Shown: one piece after another, positions 60,697 through 64,000 of the stretch
Numbering within the stretch: position 1 is the first letter of the stretch
How the letters are laid out: each line of letters opens with the position of its first letter
From: Caryophanales bacterium UBA6449
Lineage (GTDB): Bacteria > Bacillota_I > Bacilli_A > RFN20 > CAG-288
Assembly: GCA_002437105.1 (NCBI GenBank)
Contig: DJOB01000002.1
Coordinates: 10,712-74,711 of the forward strand
DNA length: 64,000 nt
Reading direction: 5' to 3'
Notes under the pieces: generated by a model
The model's database searches: none
Seen by the model: the letters and a program-made list of their open reading frames with translations, nothing else
What the model was told of the DNA's origin: nothing
Made by a program: the position numbers and the translations under genes

Positions 60697-62136
60697 ATGG
60701 AAAACAACAGGAAGAATGACAGTATTACGAGGCAGGAAGACAATTTTGCGCAGTGGTATACCGATATCTGTCTCAAGGCTGAGCTGATGTCCTATGCTCG
60801 CACCAAAGGCTTCATCGTCTATCGCCCCTACGGTTACGCCATGTGGGAGATGATCCAGGACTGGTTCAACCGGGAGATCAAGAAGACGGGGCACAGCAAC
60901 GTGTATCTGCCCTGCCTCATCCCCGAGTCGCTTCTGAACATGGAGAAGGAGCACGTCGAGGGGTTCGCTCCCGAGTGTGCCATCGTCACCATCGGAGGAA
61001 ATAAGCCTCTGACGGAGCGGCTCTATGTGCGTCCCACCTCGGAGACTCTGTTCTGCGACTACTTCAAGGATATCGTCCACTCCTTCCGCGATCTGCCGGT
61101 CAAGTGCAATCAGTGGTGCTCGGTCGTCAGGTGGGAGAAGACTACCCGTCCCTTCCTGAGAGGCGCGGAGTTCCTCTGGCAGGAGGGACACACCCTGCAC
61201 GCCACCAAGGAGGAGGCCGAGGCAGAGACCCTGGGACAGCTGCACCTCTACGAGAGGTTGGGTAAGGAGCTGCTCGCCATCCCCTTCACCTCGGGTCGGA
61301 AGACCGAGTCGGAGAAGTTCGCTGGCGCGATTGCCACCTATACCATCGAGGCGCTGATGAAGGATGGTCAGGCGCTGCAGTCCGGCACCTCCCACTTCTT
61401 CGGACAGGGCTTCGCTCAGCATTTCGGAATCCAGTTCCTCGATAGCGACAATGTGACCAAGACCCCCTGGCAGACTTCCTGGGGTGTTTCTACCCGTCTT
61501 CTCGGCGCGGTGATCATGACTCACGGCGACGATAACGGACTGGTTCTCCCTCCCTACATCGCTCCCGTCCAGGTTGCGATCATCCCCATCCGCGCGGATA
61601 AGGATGCCGCGGTGGCAGCCGCTGGTCAGAAGCTCTACGACGAGCTGACCAAGGCGGGTGTGCGGGTCGTGTACGATACCTCCAAGAAGACGCCGGGATG
61701 GAAGTTCTCTCAGTACGAGATGAAGGGTGTGCCCGTGCGCATCGAGGTCGGCCCCAGGGATCTGGCCCAGGGGATCGTCACTCTGACTCGGAGGTACGAT
61801 GGCAGCAAGTTCACCCTGCCGGTGGATCAGGTCGCGGCGAAGATGGGCGAGATCCTCAAGGATATCCACGAGGGTATGTACCAGAAGGCGCTCGCCTACA
61901 AGGAGAGCCACACGGTGACCTGTCACACCTATGCCGAACTCAAGGATGTCGTGACCACCGGCAAGGGCTTCGCTCGCGTCATGTGGTGCGGCGACCACGC
62001 CTGCGAGGAGCAGGTGAAGAAGGATTGCGCCGCCACCTCGCGTTGCCTGCCCTTCGATCAGACTCCCTTCGGAGATACCTGCTGCATCTGCGGCAAACCC
62101 GCTAAGTACGTCGTGCTGTTCGATCGCGCCTATTGA
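60697..62136 (+). CDS. proS: Prolyl-tRNA synthetase, short (archaeal/eukaryal-like) type
   Basis: Charges tRNA-Pro. The 479-residue protein lacks the bacterial editing insertion and has the features of type 3 ProS: FAQWYTDICLKAELMSYA start, motif 2 RWEKTTRPFLRGAEFLWQEG, motif 3 GVSTRLLGAVIMTHGDDNG, an anticodon-binding domain and a C-terminal zinc-binding extension with CGDHACEEQ and CICG. This enzyme type is common in Mollicutes-related Firmicutes. It lies 26 bases after the EAL-like gene and 20 before the peptidase gene. In many relatives proS adjoins polC; here it does not. Confidence 0.95.
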   Translation: MENNRKNDSITRQEDNFAQWYTDICLKAELMSYARTKGFIVYRPYGYAMWEMIQDWFNREIKKTGHSNVYLPCLIPESLLNMEKEHVEGFAPECAIVTIGGNKPLTERLYVRPTSETLFCDYFKDIVHSFRDLPVKCNQWCSVVRWEKTTRPFLRGAEFLWQEGHTLHATKEEAEAETLGQLHLYERLGKELLAIPFTSGRKTESEKFAGAIATYTIEALMKDGQALQSGTSHFFGQGFAQHFGIQFLDSDNVTKTPWQTSWGVSTRLLGAVIMTHGDDNGLVLPPYIAPVQVAIIPIRADKDAAVAAAGQKLYDELTKAGVRVVYDTSKKTPGWKFSQYEMKGVPVRIEVGPRDLAQGIVTLTRRYDGSKFTLPVDQVAAKMGEILKDIHEGMYQKALAYKESHTVTCHTYAELKDVVTTGKGFARVMWCGDHACEEQVKKDCAATSRCLPFDQTPFGDTCCICGKPAKYVVLFDRAY

Positions 62137-62156
62137 TCCAACGGAGGATAACCAGT

Positions 62157-63944
62157 ATGGGAAATAGTATTTTCGACCGCAATCTTCACCGTCTTCAGGC
62201 ACAGCTGAAGAAGGATGGCGTCAAGGCTTACGTGGTGCAGGTGACCGATCCGCACCAGACGGAGGAGGCCGCTCCCCGCTACCTGCAGGAGCGGCTGTCC
62301 GTCTCCTCATATAAGGGTTCGGATGGCCTGCTTCTCGTCACCCAGGACGACTCGCTGCTCTGGGCGGATGGGCGTTACTGGGTCGAGGCGATAGAGGAGC
62401 TGGCCGGCACCGATACCAAGCTGGTCAAGATGGGCGACTTCAATGTGCCCACCATGCAGGAGTACATCCGTCAGCACGATCTCTATCCGTTGGCGATGGA
62501 TTTCTCGACCATGTCCGTCATCGATTTCAACCGCTTCTCCAAGGGTGCGGGTCAGGTCATCGACCGCTCCTACCGCGATGTGACCTGCGGTCCGATGGAG
62601 CTGCCTTTCTCCCACATCTGGAAGGTGGATCAGAGGCTGCTCTCGGACACCTACCGCGAACGGCTGGCGAGGATCGTGGATCAGCTGAAGGAGGATGGTT
62701 GCCAGGCGACCATCATCTCCACCCTCGACGATATCGCCTACATCCTGGGTTGGCGAGGTGATGATCTGGAGTGCTCGCCCCTCTTCCTCTCTTACCTGTA
62801 TATCGCGGTGGATGGCACCGCTCATCTCTTCGTCAGGTCGAAGGCGGTCCCCGAGGAGCTGCCCGGGCTGATGGTTCACGACTACGATGAGGTCTGGGGC
62901 TTCCTGCGTGCGGTCAATCAGCACCCCGTTCCCACCCTCGTCGATCAGCTCCGCACCAACGAGAAGGTGCGCGCGCTGATCAAGCTGCCGGTCTTCCTGC
63001 CCAATCCCTCGCAGTTCATGAAGTCGGTCAAGGGTCAGGTGGAGATCGAGCAGACCAAGAGGATCCATGCGCTCGATGCTCTAGCGGTCCTGCGCCTCTG
63101 GAAGTGGCTGGACGACAACATCGTCAAGGGAGGTCGGTCCTACACGGAGGCCGAGGTGGCCGATGTGGTCGATGGCTATCGTCGCGAGCAGCCCGACTGC
63201 TACGCGCTCTCCTTCCCGACCATCGCCGCCTTCCGTCCTCACGGAGCCATGATGCACTACCTGCCGGACCGCAATAATTGCTCCGTCGTCGATGGCAAGG
63301 GGATCAATCCTATTCTGCTGGTCGATAGCGGAGGTCAGTACTATGGTGGAACCACCGATATTACGCGAACTTTCTGCCTCGGTGAATCGTCGGCCGAGTA
63401 TCGACACGATTACACTCTGACCGTGAAGTCGGTCTTCGATCTGGCTACTACCGTCTTCCTGCAGGGCTGCTCGGGCGTCGCGCTCGATATCAAGGCGCGC
63501 GAGAATATGTGGCGCGAGGGGATGGACTATAAGTGCGGCACCGGTCACGGGGTCGGTTACATGCTCAACGTGCACGAGTCGCCTAACGGATTCCGTTACC
63601 GCATCGTTCCGGAGCGGGACGATTCTCACGAGCTCGTCCCCGGACAGATCCAGTCGGATGAGCCCGGCGTCTACAAGGCGGGCAAGTACGGCATCAGGAT
63701 CGAGAACGAGATTCTGACCGTCCGTCTCAGACACACGGAGGACGGATATTTCAACGGTTTCGAAAACATCACCTTCTGCCCTCTGCAGGTCTCGCAGATC
63801 GATGCCTCTATACTCTCGGAAGCTGAGATTGCCGCGGTGAATGCCTATCAGGACCTCTGCCGCGATACCCTTCTTCCTCTCACTGAGAGATACGCGGGAC
63901 TCAAGGAATTCCTTCTCAGAGTCGCTAGACACATTGGTGAGTAG
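62157..63944 (+). CDS. Xaa-Pro aminopeptidase (M24B)
   Basis: A 595-residue aminopeptidase P removing N-terminal residues before proline. The two creatinase-like N-terminal domains (about 1-300) precede the catalytic pita-bread fold with the five metal ligands: LVDSGGQYYGGTTDITRTF (two Asp), GTGHGVGY (His), DEPGVY (Glu) and IRIENE (Glu). The three-domain length matches the human APP1-like/long bacterial form. The frame is open to 62133, but GGAGGATA sets the ATG at 62157. Processing proline peptides next to proS is suggestive but not proof of a link. Confidence 0.93.
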   Translation: MGNSIFDRNLHRLQAQLKKDGVKAYVVQVTDPHQTEEAAPRYLQERLSVSSYKGSDGLLLVTQDDSLLWADGRYWVEAIEELAGTDTKLVKMGDFNVPTMQEYIRQHDLYPLAMDFSTMSVIDFNRFSKGAGQVIDRSYRDVTCGPMELPFSHIWKVDQRLLSDTYRERLARIVDQLKEDGCQATIISTLDDIAYILGWRGDDLECSPLFLSYLYIAVDGTAHLFVRSKAVPEELPGLMVHDYDEVWGFLRAVNQHPVPTLVDQLRTNEKVRALIKLPVFLPNPSQFMKSVKGQVEIEQTKRIHALDALAVLRLWKWLDDNIVKGGRSYTEAEVADVVDGYRREQPDCYALSFPTIAAFRPHGAMMHYLPDRNNCSVVDGKGINPILLVDSGGQYYGGTTDITRTFCLGESSAEYRHDYTLTVKSVFDLATTVFLQGCSGVALDIKARENMWREGMDYKCGTGHGVGYMLNVHESPNGFRYRIVPERDDSHELVPGQIQSDEPGVYKAGKYGIRIENEILTVRLRHTEDGYFNGFENITFCPLQVSQIDASILSEAEIAAVNAYQDLCRDTLLPLTERYAGLKEFLLRVARHIGE

Positions 63945-63971
63945 TTCTCGATAGATTCGTAGATTCTAGAA

Positions 63972-63999
63972 AATCCAGCGTTTATCGCTGGATTTTTTG
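63972..63999 (+). terminator. Terminator after the aminopeptidase gene
   Basis: AATCCAGCG (63972-63980) pairs with CGCTGGATT around TTTAT, followed by TTTTT. It closes the EAL-like-proS-peptidase operon. Confidence 0.92.
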
Positions 64000-64000
64000 T

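Overview
This 64 kb window looks like chromosome from an uncultured Gram-positive bacterium of the Bacilli, probably one of the gut RF39/Erysipelotrichia-like lineages; that placement is inference. Support comes from a PolC-type replicase, RNase J, Spx, YlbF next to rsmD and coaD, a class I aldolase of the staphylococcal type, strong AGGAGG ribosome sites, U-tract terminators, and Ser/Thr-linker lipoproteins. The genetic code is standard: TGA, TAG and TAA all end well-recognised genes. Most of the window is GC-rich by eye. About 49.9-58.6 kb is clearly AT-richer and partly decayed.

Layout. 0.1-2.5 kb: fused ABC transporter. 2.5-13.1 kb: the classic pyrH-frr-(uppS)-cdsA-dxr-rseP-(proS)-polC neighbourhood. 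Here uppS is absent, proS lies 48 kb away, and the dxr slot holds a 631-codon protein whose first ~340 residues look like a catalytically dead Dxr followed by a basic, repetitive Arg/Ser/Phe/Gly/His tail. 13.2-17 kb: a short-chain dehydrogenase, a lipoprotein, a candidate structured RNA and class I fructose-bisphosphate aldolase. 17.1-23.3 kb: one plus-strand run of deoD, a NERD-like membrane protein, copA, copZ, a membrane protein, pgsA and spx. 23.4-30.1 kb: CYTH protein, NAD kinase, an EIIB-like protein, a CrcB/Fluc fluoride channel, RNase J, deformylase and ylbF-rsmD-coaD. 30.1-37.3 kb: a four-gene minus-strand lipoprotein operon. 37.5-41.6 kb: a heterodimeric ABC exporter with a small membrane protein. 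41.8-49.9 kb: FMN reductase, pyridoxal kinase, a two-component system, a methyltransferase, a lactonase and a WYL regulator. 50.5-53.3 kb: HAD phosphatase, MFS transporter and glycerophosphodiesterase operon.

53.6-58.4 kb is a graveyard of partial genes: transposase tail, YhcG-like nuclease relic, sigma-70 region 4 fragment and the N-terminus of a PAPS-reductase-like protein. It also has an intact XRE regulator and ends at a tRNA-Asn/tRNA-Glu pair with its own promoter and terminator. 58.8-64 kb: a membrane protein with apparent degenerate GGDEF-EAL domains, prolyl-tRNA synthetase and aminopeptidase P.

A recurring theme is proteins that keep an enzyme's fold signature but lack its catalytic residues: Dxr-like, NERD-like, EIIB-like and EAL-like. 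The Dxr-like protein, sitting exactly where the real dxr should be, is the strongest candidate for undescribed biology. All assignments were read by eye from motifs; no database search was run.
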